Assembly: GCA_025370075.1 (NCBI GenBank)
Contig: CP073016.1
Span: forward strand, 1,736,001 to 1,800,000
From: Chryseotalea sp. WA131a
GTDB taxonomy: Bacteria > Bacteroidota > Bacteroidia > Cytophagales > Cyclobacteriaceae
Direction: 5' to 3'
Length of the DNA: 64,000 nt
This document shows positions 52,635-60,708 of this stretch, piece after piece (the stretch's first letter is position 1; each line of letters opens with the position of its first letter). The notes beneath the pieces are model-generated. The model did no database searches. It saw nothing but the letters and a program-made list of their open reading frames with translations, and had not been told where the DNA came from. The position numbers were made by a program, and so were the translations under genes.

Positions 52635-52747
52635 GCCGCGAAGGCACAAAGACACAAAGGAAAGTAAATCTTCATAATTTTAAAGACCGTGGTAAAAAAT
52701 ATATAAAATTTAGAAAAAGTAAAGACAAATCTTAGTGACTTCGTGGC
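52635..52747. repeat. Long imperfect inverted repeat
   Basis: GCCGCGAAGGCAC (52635-52647) and GTGACTTCGTGGC (52735-52747) are complementary at 11 of 13 positions. The intervening sequence begins AAAGACACAAAGG, and a related word CGCAAAGACGCCAAG is at 41047-41061. This type of word, like GCCACGAAGGCAC followed by AAAG, is common in intergenic DNA of several phyla. Confidence 0.6.
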
Positions 52748-52749
52748 AA

Positions 52750-53442
52750 CTATAAATATTCCAAAATCTCTGTCAACTTCTTAAACTCCTTAAAATTACG
52801 ATGCTCAATTGTCTTTTCAATCTTTTCGTGCCCCCATGTGATGTGATAGGGAACATGAAAGCCATGACCACCAATGGAAATGACGGGCAGCACATCTGAC
52901 TTCAGCGAATTGCCAACCATTAAAAACTCCGAAGGCTGAATATCCAGATGCTTAATCAATTTTACATAATCTGCTTCTGCCTTCTCTGACATAATTTCGG
53001 TGTGATGAAAATAATGCTCCAGTCCGGATTTTTTCAGTTTACGTTCTTGGTCGAGCAGGTCGCCCTTGGTGGCTACCACCAATCTGTATTTTCCTTTTAA
53101 TGAAAGCAATACTTCATCAACGCCTTCCAACTTTTCAATTGGCTTGTCAAGCATTTCTTTTCCCAATTCAATAATTCTTTCAATCACCGTTACGCGAATG
53201 GTACTATCCGAAATGCGAATAGCCGTTTCAATCATGGAGAGCATAAAGGCCTTGATGCCATAGCCATACAAGGAAATGTTATCAATCTCCGTCTTCAACA
53301 ACTCGCGCTCTACCGTGTGCTGCGGAAGGTATTCTTCAAGCAAAGCGCAAAATTTATGTTCTACTTCTTGAAAATAAGATTCATTGTGCCAGAGTGTGTC
53401 ATCTGCATCAAAGGCAACAACTTTTATATTTTTTAAACTCAT
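52750..53442 (-). CDS. HAD-superfamily hydrolase
   Basis: A 230-residue HAD phosphatase. The nucleophile motif AFDADDTLWHN holds Asp12 and Asp14. The lysine motif region (VVATKGDLLDQERK) and the final acidic motif (MVGNSLKSDVLP) follow. Similarity is to haloacid dehalogenase-type phosphatases acting on small metabolites; the substrate is unknown. The start codon is directly next to the dispersed repeat at 53446-53470. It may be monocistronic. Confidence 0.92.
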   Translation of the reverse strand: MSLKNIKVVAFDADDTLWHNESYFQEVEHKFCALLEEYLPQHTVERELLKTEIDNISLYGYGIKAFMLSMIETAIRISDSTIRVTVIERIIELGKEMLDKPIEKLEGVDEVLLSLKGKYRLVVATKGDLLDQERKLKKSGLEHYFHHTEIMSEKAEADYVKLIKHLDIQPSEFLMVGNSLKSDVLPVISIGGHGFHVPYHITWGHEKIEKTIEHRNFKEFKKLTEILEYL

Positions 53443-53510
53443 AAGCTAGATACTGGATGCTTGATACTGGTTAACGATAACCAATTAACCAACACCAACC
53501 ACCACTTACT
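53443..53510. repeat. Dispersed repeat at the HAD/nitronate monooxygenase gap
   Basis: CTAGATACTGGATGCTTGATACTGG (53446-53470) shares words with the repeats at 6903 and 38719. The rest is a run of ACCAA/ACCAC-type words up to the stop codon of the following gene. The HAD start codon lies just upstream on the opposite side. Confidence 0.65.
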
Positions 53511-54477
53511 ACCTACCAACAACACCCATCGCCTCTTCAAACTCCTTCGTCAGCGTCTGCACTATCTCCGCCATGGGGCGAATGCTAAGTACATGTTCAA
53601 TGGCAGGGCCAGCACACCAGACGGTTTTGTACGTGGCGCCAAAGGCCGCTTTCTCCACCGCCTTCATACCCTTAAAGGCAATAATCATTTTTGCATACTT
53701 CTTCAATGTCTTGTTGTTGTTCAATATCCACTCCAGCCAATTGGCCTTTGTGCCCAGTTGTTGAACATAGGGAGTATTGATAACGGTGAGTGCTGAACCC
53801 GAAAGCTTGGTTGTGCGAACAATATCTTTCTCTCCATAGTCGACCATCGCTTGTTTGTATTCTTGCGAAATCGGTGCCTCATCGCACGCAATAAAAATCG
53901 TACCTACCGAAACACCTGCCGCGCCCCAATCCAATGCTTGCTTCACATCTTTGCCATGCGCCACACCACCTGCAGAAATAATAGGCAAGCCACAATTTTC
54001 TTTCAATTGCTTGATTAAATCTTGCGGAGAAATATTTCCAGCATGACCACCTGCGCGGGAGTTTACTGCAATGACCGCATCTGCACCAAGCGACTCGACT
54101 TTTTTAGCATAGGCCAAATCCACCACATCACAAAAAACCTTAATGCCGAGTGGCTTGCATTTTTCAATCACCTCTTGCGGACTGCCCAACGAAGTGATGA
54201 TATAGGCAGGCTTCATTTCCAAGAGAACGGACAGCTGTCCTTTGTATTTCGGGTTCGATTTGTTAACAATTAAATTAACACCATAAGGTTTGTCTGAAAA
54301 CTTCCTAATATCCTCCATCGCAGCCCGAAGCTCTGCATCGGTACGATAATTAAGCGCAGGAAACGCAGCCGACACACCATTGGCCAGTGCAGCCCTTATC
54401 ATTTTGGTGTTGCTGATCAAAAACATGGGCGCTACAATGATGGGGTAGCGAATGCCTAAAATTTTGTCGATTGTCAT
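53509..54477 (-). CDS. Nitronate monooxygenase (2-nitropropane dioxygenase family)
   Basis: A 322-residue TIM-barrel flavoprotein. It starts with LGIRYPIIVAPM; the phosphate-binding and substrate segments are MEHVLS-region and AVNSRAGGHAGNISPQDL (the characteristic Gly-Gly-His-x-Gly), with ISAGGVAHGKDVKQAL and GAAGVSVGTIF. The family oxidises alkyl nitronates, although some members are other FMN reductases such as enoyl-ACP reductase FabK; the GGHAG context favours the NMO class. It has no clear operon partner. Confidence 0.9.
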   Translation of the reverse strand: MTIDKILGIRYPIIVAPMFLISNTKMIRAALANGVSAAFPALNYRTDAELRAAMEDIRKFSDKPYGVNLIVNKSNPKYKGQLSVLLEMKPAYIITSLGSPQEVIEKCKPLGIKVFCDVVDLAYAKKVESLGADAVIAVNSRAGGHAGNISPQDLIKQLKENCGLPIISAGGVAHGKDVKQALDWGAAGVSVGTIFIACDEAPISQEYKQAMVDYGEKDIVRTTKLSGSALTVINTPYVQQLGTKANWLEWILNNNKTLKKYAKMIIAFKGMKAVEKAAFGATYKTVWCAGPAIEHVLSIRPMAEIVQTLTKEFEEAMGVVGR

Positions 54478-54502
54478 TTTGATTTTTTTTATCTTTTCTT
54501 AC

Positions 54503-54853
54503 CTATCGTACATTTCGAGCGCCCAAAGCTTTTACATCCATAGAAGTGGGAAAAAAATCAGTTATGTAAACAACACTATCTTTCTTGTCCATGAAATAAA
54601 TAATTTTTATTACTGCTTTTGACGTACTCTTGAAAAGTATGAATCTGTATTCTCGTTTTAGGCCTTGAAGAGTTGGCTCAATACTTCCTCTGTCAGGAAG
54701 TTTAATTAAAGTCAAGGCTAACGAGTAAAGAGCATCTGCTTTACGTTCTGCACTTACCAAAGAACCATATTGGTAGAAATACTCAAGAACCTCAAGAAAA
54801 TAGATTTTAGCTTTGGAAGTAAGCTCTACTTGATACGTCTTTTGGTCTTCCAC
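54503..54853 (-). CDS. ParE/RelE-type toxin of a toxin-antitoxin pair
   Basis: A 116-residue protein with the ParE/RelE-like fold: YQVELTSKAKIYFLEVLEYF, then LPDRGSIEPTLQGLKREYRFILFKST, and a final VVYITDFFPTS strand. Toxins of this class inhibit gyrase or ribosome-bound mRNA. The start is GTG at 54853 and lies inside the antitoxin gene, with a 28-nt overlap. The last stop is at 54503. Confidence 0.85.
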   Translation of the reverse strand: MEDQKTYQVELTSKAKIYFLEVLEYFYQYGSLVSAERKADALYSLALTLIKLPDRGSIEPTLQGLKREYRFILFKSTSKAVIKIIYFMDKKDSVVYITDFFPTSMDVKALGARNVR

Positions 54854-55086
54854 GTGTCAATTTCCTTTTTAAAATCTTCGATTTTTGTCGTCCGTCCATA
54901 TTTGATATCTTCTTCGGAAGCAAGGGTTCTGTCAATCAAATCTTGTGAACTATATTTCGAGAACAGTTTCTTTGAAACTGCGTCATTTTTATCCGCTTGA
55001 ACCATCCCATAGACAATCTTTACAAAACGATCGTCCGCCTCAATTAAATATTGATAAATTTCATCCTTTAAAGCACTTACGCTCAT
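54826..55086 (-). CDS. Antitoxin of the ParE-type pair
   Basis: An 86-residue acidic protein with an amphipathic N-terminal helix (SVSALKDEIYQYLIEADDRFV). The C-terminal part (SQDLIDRTLASEEDIKYG) resembles antitoxin domains that bind the toxin groove. It is the first gene and overlaps the toxin gene. Its autoregulatory promoter would lie between 55087 and 55146. Confidence 0.78.
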   Translation of the reverse strand: MSVSALKDEIYQYLIEADDRFVKIVYGMVQADKNDAVSKKLFSKYSSQDLIDRTLASEEDIKYGRTTKIEDFKKEIDTWKTKRRIK

Positions 55087-55146
55087 ATCTTTAATTCAAT
55101 AAATTTAAAGTTAAAGAAATTGTTTGAAAACTCATTGTAAAAAAGA

Positions 55147-55911
55147 TTACTTAAAAACCTCATTTAACACCCCTGCCAATCGTATGCCCGCTTGCAACAA
55201 TCGATTCTCCACGGTATCTAAATTTTTGAAAGAATACTTATAACCTAAATTGCCATCACCAATGGCATACACTTGCTTTCGATAGCTCATTGACTCGCGC
55301 GCCCAATCGCGTACGGTTGCTTTTTGCCATTGGGCCACTGTCGCCTTATCAGGCTGACCCAATGCATCCGCCAACTCCGTGTAACTCAATTTAGTTTCAT
55401 CAATTATGCTGCTGTCCCACACACTGTGCAGATTGGTTTCGTTTCTTGCCCATTTTACTTTTACGCTGTTGCCACCCCGGTCGTCACAACAGCCTACGTG
55501 TAATGGCTGGTGGATATCGCCAACCAAATGCACCAACATCTTTAAATATTCAGCTTGTCTCTTCTCATCTAGTTTATCAGACTTTAGTTCCGCCACCAAT
55601 CGCTCGATAGTCATGATCACATCGCCATTCGGATTTTTGGGCGACTCTTCATAGGTCTTGCCTGTTTCAACCGTTACCCAATGCCAATCGGCCGTGTAGT
55701 TGTAGGTAGAGTCCGAGCGAATTTCATCCATCCACGTACTCACCATTGCAAGCGATTGCTGACCCAACAATTTTTTGATTTTCTTTTTAGCTTTAGCGGT
55801 TAGGTAGCGCTCGGCAATCAAACCGGAAGCCCGGTGGCCGGTAACGCCCCAAGCGAGAGAAGATACGTTTATAAAGCATAGAGCTAAAAACAAAAGGGCA
55901 ATTTTTTTCAT
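55147..55911 (-). CDS. S1/P1-type nuclease
   Basis: A 254-residue exported nuclease of the S1/P1 family. The signal peptide ends at about SSLA, which leaves mature Trp as N-terminal zinc ligand, followed by GVTGHRASG with the second ligand. Further zinc ligands are seen in ADWHWV, HLVGDIHQPLHVG and NLHSVWDSSII. It degrades single-stranded DNA or RNA in the periplasm or outside the cell. The ATG at 55911 opens the signal; an in-frame start at 55926 adds five residues. A 158-bp gap precedes it. Confidence 0.93.
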   Translation of the reverse strand: MKKIALLFLALCFINVSSLAWGVTGHRASGLIAERYLTAKAKKKIKKLLGQQSLAMVSTWMDEIRSDSTYNYTADWHWVTVETGKTYEESPKNPNGDVIMTIERLVAELKSDKLDEKRQAEYLKMLVHLVGDIHQPLHVGCCDDRGGNSVKVKWARNETNLHSVWDSSIIDETKLSYTELADALGQPDKATVAQWQKATVRDWARESMSYRKQVYAIGDGNLGYKYSFKNLDTVENRLLQAGIRLAGVLNEVFK

Positions 55912-56084
55912 AAGAGATTGAAACATTAGATACTCAAAGATGTGAATTTTAAAGGGGAAGCAAATGATTTGGCTAGAAAAAATGGATTGACAGAAAACCG
56001 TATTGGTAACGCTGATTTAACACATAATCAAAAAAAAATCGCCCTCTTCTCAAAAGGCGATTGTAAATTTCAAGCGTCAACGTT

Positions 56085-56933
56085 CTATTTCTTCACCACA
56101 TACGTAAGCACAGGCCGGCTGGCCATTTTTACCACACTTTCTGCAATGCTGCCAGCAAGTACGTGCGCAAAGCCTGTTCGGCCATGGGTGGCCATGGCAA
56201 TCATATCAGCATCAATGGAGTCAGCGAAATATTGAATGCCTTCTTCCTCTGTAAGGTCGTTGTACACATTAATGGTATAATTCTTCAACTGCAACGATTT
56301 GGCGAATTTGAACATATAGTCTTTCACTATTTTATCGCGCTGAAAATCTCCGGGTGTATTTACACGCACTAAATGGATAGTAGAGTCATAGTATCGTTGA
56401 GTTTTCTTTACAATACGCGAAAATATCTCCTCGTCTTTTGACATGGCAGTGGCGTACACGATATTTTTAAAATCAGTAGAAGCAGGTTTTTTGTGCACCG
56501 TTAAAATTGGGCAACTTGAGTTACGAACTACTCGCTCCGTATTAGTGCCAATCAACATCGTCTCTAAATTGGTTACCCCGCGTGTGCCCATCACCACTAA
56601 GTCTACCTTCTGTTCAGCAATAATGGAGTTCATACCGTGGAAAGGATTTCCCAAACGCAGCTCGCCAATCATCTTCACTGCATCATACTTGGCGTCTTGA
56701 ACTACCTTAGTTAACTGGTTTTCGGCTCTTTCCAACAACTTATAAATGAATAGTTTTTCTTCCCAGTCTGCTTTCTGCCATTCTCCTGTGATGCGGGTAG
56801 AATCTTTTCCTGCTTCTTCCACAACATTGAGCAGGAAAATGCTCGCGCCAGATTTTTTTGCAATGTCAAAAGCTACATCTAACGCTGTAAGCGAGGTTTT
56901 AGAAAAATCGGTAGGAACAAGTATTTTCTTCAT
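56085..56933 (-). CDS. Tandem universal stress protein
   Basis: A 282-residue protein with two UspA domains. The first (residues 1-150) has KKILVPTDFSKTSLTALDVA and MGTRGVTNLETMLIGTNTERVVRNSSCPILTV, including the G-x-x-x-G-x(9)-G-S/N type ATP motif. The second contains DADMIAMATHGRTGFAHVLAGSIAESVVKMA. Such proteins respond to energy or oxygen stress. It follows the SafE-like gene by 71 bp on the same strand at the end of the cbb3 cluster, and may be controlled with it. ATG at 56933 gives MKKILVPT; an upstream start at 57014 is not needed. Confidence 0.92.
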   Translation of the reverse strand: MKKILVPTDFSKTSLTALDVAFDIAKKSGASIFLLNVVEEAGKDSTRITGEWQKADWEEKLFIYKLLERAENQLTKVVQDAKYDAVKMIGELRLGNPFHGMNSIIAEQKVDLVVMGTRGVTNLETMLIGTNTERVVRNSSCPILTVHKKPASTDFKNIVYATAMSKDEEIFSRIVKKTQRYYDSTIHLVRVNTPGDFQRDKIVKDYMFKFAKSLQLKNYTINVYNDLTEEEGIQYFADSIDADMIAMATHGRTGFAHVLAGSIAESVVKMASRPVLTYVVKK

Positions 56934-57004
56934 ATGGTGTTTATTTATTTCTAATTTCGATTTTGTGATAAGTAAAAGTACAGATTCAATTGGATTTAAA
57001 AAAG

Positions 57005-57682
57005 CTATTTGCAATCGATCGCCTCTACTTTTTGAGTAGTGAGGCTACTTTGGTGATGGTGGGTAAGAAAAGCGTGCCCCATCAACAACATGCCAGAAAA
57101 GACGAATGCCAAAGCAGTAACATTGCTTACCTTAAGGTTTATCTTCTTCACCATCAATTGAATGGTGTAACTAAAGCCAAACATTACTGGCCAGGTGCCC
57201 AGCCCAAACATGACCATAAAGAAAAAACCATCGTAAAAATTTGGCAAAATAAAGCAATAAGTAAGTGCCAAGTAGGTAAGCCCGCAGGGCAAGAAGCCAT
57301 TGGCTAATCCCAAAACAAAAATAGCCCCCGCTCCTCCTTGTTTCAAAAATTTGTTAAAAACAGATTTTAGCCTATTCGAAAAGAATTGAAACGGTCTTTG
57401 TAAAAATGGTACTGAAAGATGCCACTGCCCTATGCCTGCGAACAATAACAGCGCACCCAACCCAACCGATAGATAAAATTGATAATCTGAAAGCCCCGCC
57501 ACACTACCCACAGTGGCGGCCACCATACCCATACTTCCATAGGCAAGAATACGGGCACTATTGTAAATTACTTTTGTAATGGCGAAAGGATTCTGCCCAG
57601 ACACAGCAGCCAATAGTGGACTGCACATACCTGCACAATGCAGGCTGCCCACTACCCCCAACACGAGTGCTGTCCAAACCAT
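57005..57682 (-). CDS. Sulfite exporter TauE/SafE-like membrane protein of the cbb3 cluster
   Basis: A 225-residue polytopic protein with about six membrane segments. The start LVLGVVGSLHCAGMCSPLLA has the conserved Cys-x-x-x-Cys and Gly pattern of the urease-accessory/TauE-like proteins that are found with cbb3 assembly genes. The later FVLGLANGFLPCGLTYLAL repeats the pattern. The role may be copper handling for the oxidase. Its ATG shares one base with the stop codon of the FixH gene. The C-terminus has a His-rich stretch (THHHQ). Confidence 0.85.
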   Translation of the reverse strand: MVWTALVLGVVGSLHCAGMCSPLLAAVSGQNPFAITKVIYNSARILAYGSMGMVAATVGSVAGLSDYQFYLSVGLGALLLFAGIGQWHLSVPFLQRPFQFFSNRLKSVFNKFLKQGGAGAIFVLGLANGFLPCGLTYLALTYCFILPNFYDGFFFMVMFGLGTWPVMFGFSYTIQLMVKKINLKVSNVTALAFVFSGMLLMGHAFLTHHHQSSLTTQKVEAIDCK

Positions 57683-58101
57683 TACAATACAATTGTTTTT
57701 TCAACCAAGTATTCCTTGTCGCTCATCTTCCACGAAATGCTGATCCGGTATAAACCTTTCTTCGTGTGTGCCAAGTTAAACGAATGATGGGTGCCCAATT
57801 GTTTATCAAATACAAAAGCTTGATCCAAATCGCTATCCGATGGGCGGGTGAGTTTGATCAAACCGCTTTCAACACTCGGCATTTGTTCATACATAATGTT
57901 CAATTGATGATCCGCCAACGATACCGCAGGCAATACCTCTAGTTGATCGGCATTTTGTCTGCGGGTTTGTTTTTTTTCGTACTGCAAATCGTCTTCATAA
58001 TACGTGGCAGACACCAGCGATATGTTTTGATTCACACAAATGGTGACCAACGTTCCGATAAATAGTGCGAAGGCCACAAAAGAAAAAACGATATATTTCA
58101 T
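57682..58101 (-). CDS. fixH: FixH-like cbb3 oxidase assembly protein
   Basis: A 139-residue protein with an N-terminal membrane helix and a periplasmic beta domain. The segment VNQNISLVSATYYEDDLQYEKK is typical of FixH in Bacteroidota. It acts with CcoG and copper proteins in oxidase maturation. It overlaps ccoG by the ATGA motif at 58098-58101 and ends on the start of the SafE-like gene. Confidence 0.88.
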   Translation of the reverse strand: MKYIVFSFVAFALFIGTLVTICVNQNISLVSATYYEDDLQYEKKQTRRQNADQLEVLPAVSLADHQLNIMYEQMPSVESGLIKLTRPSDSDLDQAFVFDKQLGTHHSFNLAHTKKGLYRISISWKMSDKEYLVEKTIVL

Positions 58102-59534
58102 AAGTTAGTTGTTTTGGTAGATATAGGGCCTATAAATTTTGCTTTCGCTGATTGAATTTTTTTTCCGTTTTGATAGATTCCTATTACGACCGTTGTTTTT
58201 AGACCGCTGAGGGATTGCTCCGGCAGTTTCACCATAATCATACCTTTCAACAAACTTTCTTTTGGCACTTCTATGTTAGGGTCTCCAATTTTGGTAAGCA
58301 CTGCATTGGCGGGTAATTCTACTTTCAGGGTAAGGGGTACATCTTCTAATGTTTTGTTAACAAATTCGATGGAATATAAATTGGTAATCAACCCATCATC
58401 CGTTTTGGTGTACAGTGTACCCGGCACTTTCAAAATTGTAGTCTCAATATCAGCTCGCGTGAAAATGAAGTACCCCAACACAATAATCAATGCCGTAAGC
58501 ACCACCGAATAACCAATGACGCGTGGTGTTATCAATTTTTGTTTGCCTTGCTGAATAGCATTGAAGGAAGAATAGCGAATCAGTCCTTTTGGTTTTTCTA
58601 TTTTAACCATTACCTCATCGCATGCATCAATGCAAGCGGTACAATTCACACATTCTAGTTGGGTGCCATTGCGAATGTCAATGCCCGTTGGACAAACATG
58701 AACACATAATTTGCAATCGATGCAATCTCCTTGCTTTTCGGTGATTTTTCGCTGGTCTTTTTTCAGCTTGCCGCGCGGCTCACCGCGCAGCCAATCGTAA
58801 GCAACCACAATAGAATTTTTGACTAGCAGCACACTTTGCAATCGACCATAGGGGCACACCACCGTGCATGCTTGCTCACGAAACCAGGCAAACACTCCAT
58901 AAAATATAAATGTAAAAACAACCAATCCAATAAAACCAGCTAAGTGATCCGCAGGTGGTTGTAACACAATTTTCTTCACCTCCTCAATTCCGATTAGGTA
59001 CGACATGGCCACGTGAGCGATCAGCACCGAAATCAGCAGAAAAATAAATTGTTTGACTGCCTTTTTGAAAATCTTACCGAGAGTCCACGGTAAGTTGTTG
59101 AGTCTTCTTTGCTGGTTGGCATCCCCTTCAATCCAATACTCTATTTTCCTAAATACCATTTCCATAAACAACGTTTGGGGGCAAGCCCAGCCGCACCAAA
59201 TACGGCCAAACACCACCGTAAACAAAATCACAAATACAAAAAAGGTAATGAGCGTGATGGCCAATAGGAAAAAATCTTGTGGCCAAAATATTTGTCCAAA
59301 CAAAATGAACTTGCGTTCGAAAATATTGAAAAGCATTAATGGCTTTCCATGCCATGTGATGAAAGGCCCCGCAAAAAAAATGGCCAACAACAAAAAACTT
59401 ACGATTACGCGCTGTGTATGAAACGAACCTCGAGGTTTTTTTGCGTACACCCATACGCGCTTACCATGTGCATCTACGGTTGCGAGGCTATCGCGAAACT
59501 CTTCGTCATATAAATAAAAATTGCTATCGGCCAT
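58098..59534 (-). CDS. ccoG: Cytochrome c oxidase accessory protein CcoG
   Basis: A 478-residue membrane protein with several helices and two ferredoxin-like 4Fe-4S motifs near residues 265-305 (CIDCKLCVHVCP and CVNCTACIDACDE), matching CcoG/RdxA/FixG, which reduces copper for cbb3 oxidase. FGRIWCGWACPQTLFMEMVFRKIEYWIEG marks the conserved membrane cysteine helix, and ACTVVCPYGRLQSV the second. The N-terminal portion begins with a short cytosolic section. It stands between ccoP and fixH in the operon. Confidence 0.95.
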   Translation of the reverse strand: MADSNFYLYDEEFRDSLATVDAHGKRVWVYAKKPRGSFHTQRVIVSFLLLAIFFAGPFITWHGKPLMLFNIFERKFILFGQIFWPQDFFLLAITLITFFVFVILFTVVFGRIWCGWACPQTLFMEMVFRKIEYWIEGDANQQRRLNNLPWTLGKIFKKAVKQFIFLLISVLIAHVAMSYLIGIEEVKKIVLQPPADHLAGFIGLVVFTFIFYGVFAWFREQACTVVCPYGRLQSVLLVKNSIVVAYDWLRGEPRGKLKKDQRKITEKQGDCIDCKLCVHVCPTGIDIRNGTQLECVNCTACIDACDEVMVKIEKPKGLIRYSSFNAIQQGKQKLITPRVIGYSVVLTALIIVLGYFIFTRADIETTILKVPGTLYTKTDDGLITNLYSIEFVNKTLEDVPLTLKVELPANAVLTKIGDPNIEVPKESLLKGMIMVKLPEQSLSGLKTTVVIGIYQNGKKIQSAKAKFIGPISTKTTNL

Positions 59535-59562
59535 AATCTTCCCTCCTATTTATCATCACAAA

Positions 59563-60486
59563 TCACAAACTTGCCTGTGTCTTTACCGTATCTGCTTTTA
59601 CTTCGGGTTTTGTTTCAGGTTTTACTAGATCACCTTCAGGCTTTTTAGGATTGGCTGGGTTTGTGCCGCGCAACGTGAGCACATAGCTAGAAACATTTTT
59701 CATTTTTTCAGGACTAATCACACCTTCCCATGCAATCATATTGGTGCCTTGCACACCGTGGCGAACGGTTTTGAAAATATCCTTAATAGTGCCACCGTGC
59801 TTCCAATAGTCATCGGTCAAATTAGGACCAATATCCCCACCACCATCTTTGCGATGGCAGGAAGCACACGTGTTTAAAAAAATCTGTTTGCCCTCGGCCA
59901 ATGCCAGCGCATCGGTGGTGGCCTCTAAATTGGTTTCATCGATGGCAGCCACTGGGTTGGCCGCCTGTAATTTTTTCAATTGCTCTTGGGCAATGGCCAC
60001 TTCAGTATCGTATTCTGCTTGCTGCGAAGGCAGTGTATTAAAAACGTGATAAAACAATAAGTATACAATTGCGAATGCAATAGTGCCCAAAAAAAGACCT
60101 GTCCACCATGGCGGTAAATGATTGTCCAATTCTTTGATGCCATCGTAATTGTGATCAAGCGTAATCGAAGCTTCTTTCTCTACCGGCACAAAGTCGTTTG
60201 ACTGTTGCCATAGTTTTTCCCAGAAGGTAGGTTCTGGGACATACGGAATGCCGAGCCGCTCCGCTCGCTCTTGAGCCGCTTGCTGGTTCATGTAATTCAA
60301 CACGCGTAGCATGTATACGGCTACCAATAGCACGAGTATCGCCAACATGAAAATGAAACCCACCACTACATAAAAGGTGAGCAGGGGGTCGTCCCAAATG
60401 CTGGTGCTAGCTTCCGCTACGGACTGAGCAAACAAACGGGTGATTGAACCCAACAACATCAAAGGTATAATGAAAAAGTATTTCAT
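59563..60486 (-). CDS. ccoP: cbb3-type cytochrome c oxidase subunit CcoP, mono-haem
   Basis: A 307-residue membrane-anchored cytochrome c. A signal-like N-terminus is followed by a membrane helix near residue 35, an N-terminal domain with the PPWWTGLF motif and second helix, and then one haem-binding motif CASCH. The downstream GTNMIAWEG carries the axial Met. CcoP of Proteobacteria has two CxxCH motifs; only one is present here. It overlaps ccoQ by four bases. The chain ends in a Pro/Lys-rich tail. Confidence 0.92.
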   Translation of the reverse strand: MKYFFIIPLMLLGSITRLFAQSVAEASTSIWDDPLLTFYVVVGFIFMLAILVLLVAVYMLRVLNYMNQQAAQERAERLGIPYVPEPTFWEKLWQQSNDFVPVEKEASITLDHNYDGIKELDNHLPPWWTGLFLGTIAFAIVYLLFYHVFNTLPSQQAEYDTEVAIAQEQLKKLQAANPVAAIDETNLEATTDALALAEGKQIFLNTCASCHRKDGGGDIGPNLTDDYWKHGGTIKDIFKTVRHGVQGTNMIAWEGVISPEKMKNVSSYVLTLRGTNPANPKKPEGDLVKPETKPEVKADTVKTQASL

Positions 60487-60677
60487 GGTTGAGGATTTAA
60501 TGAGTTAGAAGAAAGTGATTCATCTTGCAGGGGTTTACGTTTCATTTCGTCAATGAATTTTTTATCGGCCGAAAAAGTCCACCACAGTAAGCCGATGAAA
60601 AAGGAAAAGAAAATCACAAACGAAATGATGGGCCATATTTCGATGTTGTCGATGGACCGAAGAACTTCTTTGTACAT
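60483..60677 (-). CDS. ccoQ: cbb3-type cytochrome c oxidase small subunit CcoQ
   Basis: A 64-residue protein with one membrane helix (IISFVIFFSFFIGLLWWTF), an amphipathic N-terminus and a charged cytoplasmic tail. It stabilises the oxidase complex. Position between ccoNO and ccoP and the ATGA overlap with ccoP support the assignment. The segment ADKKFIDEM is common in this family. Confidence 0.88.
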   Translation of the reverse strand: MYKEVLRSIDNIEIWPIISFVIFFSFFIGLLWWTFSADKKFIDEMKRKPLQDESLSSNSLNPQP

Positions 60678-60708
60678 AACTTTTTTGGTTAATTTTTTTT
60701 TACCGATA

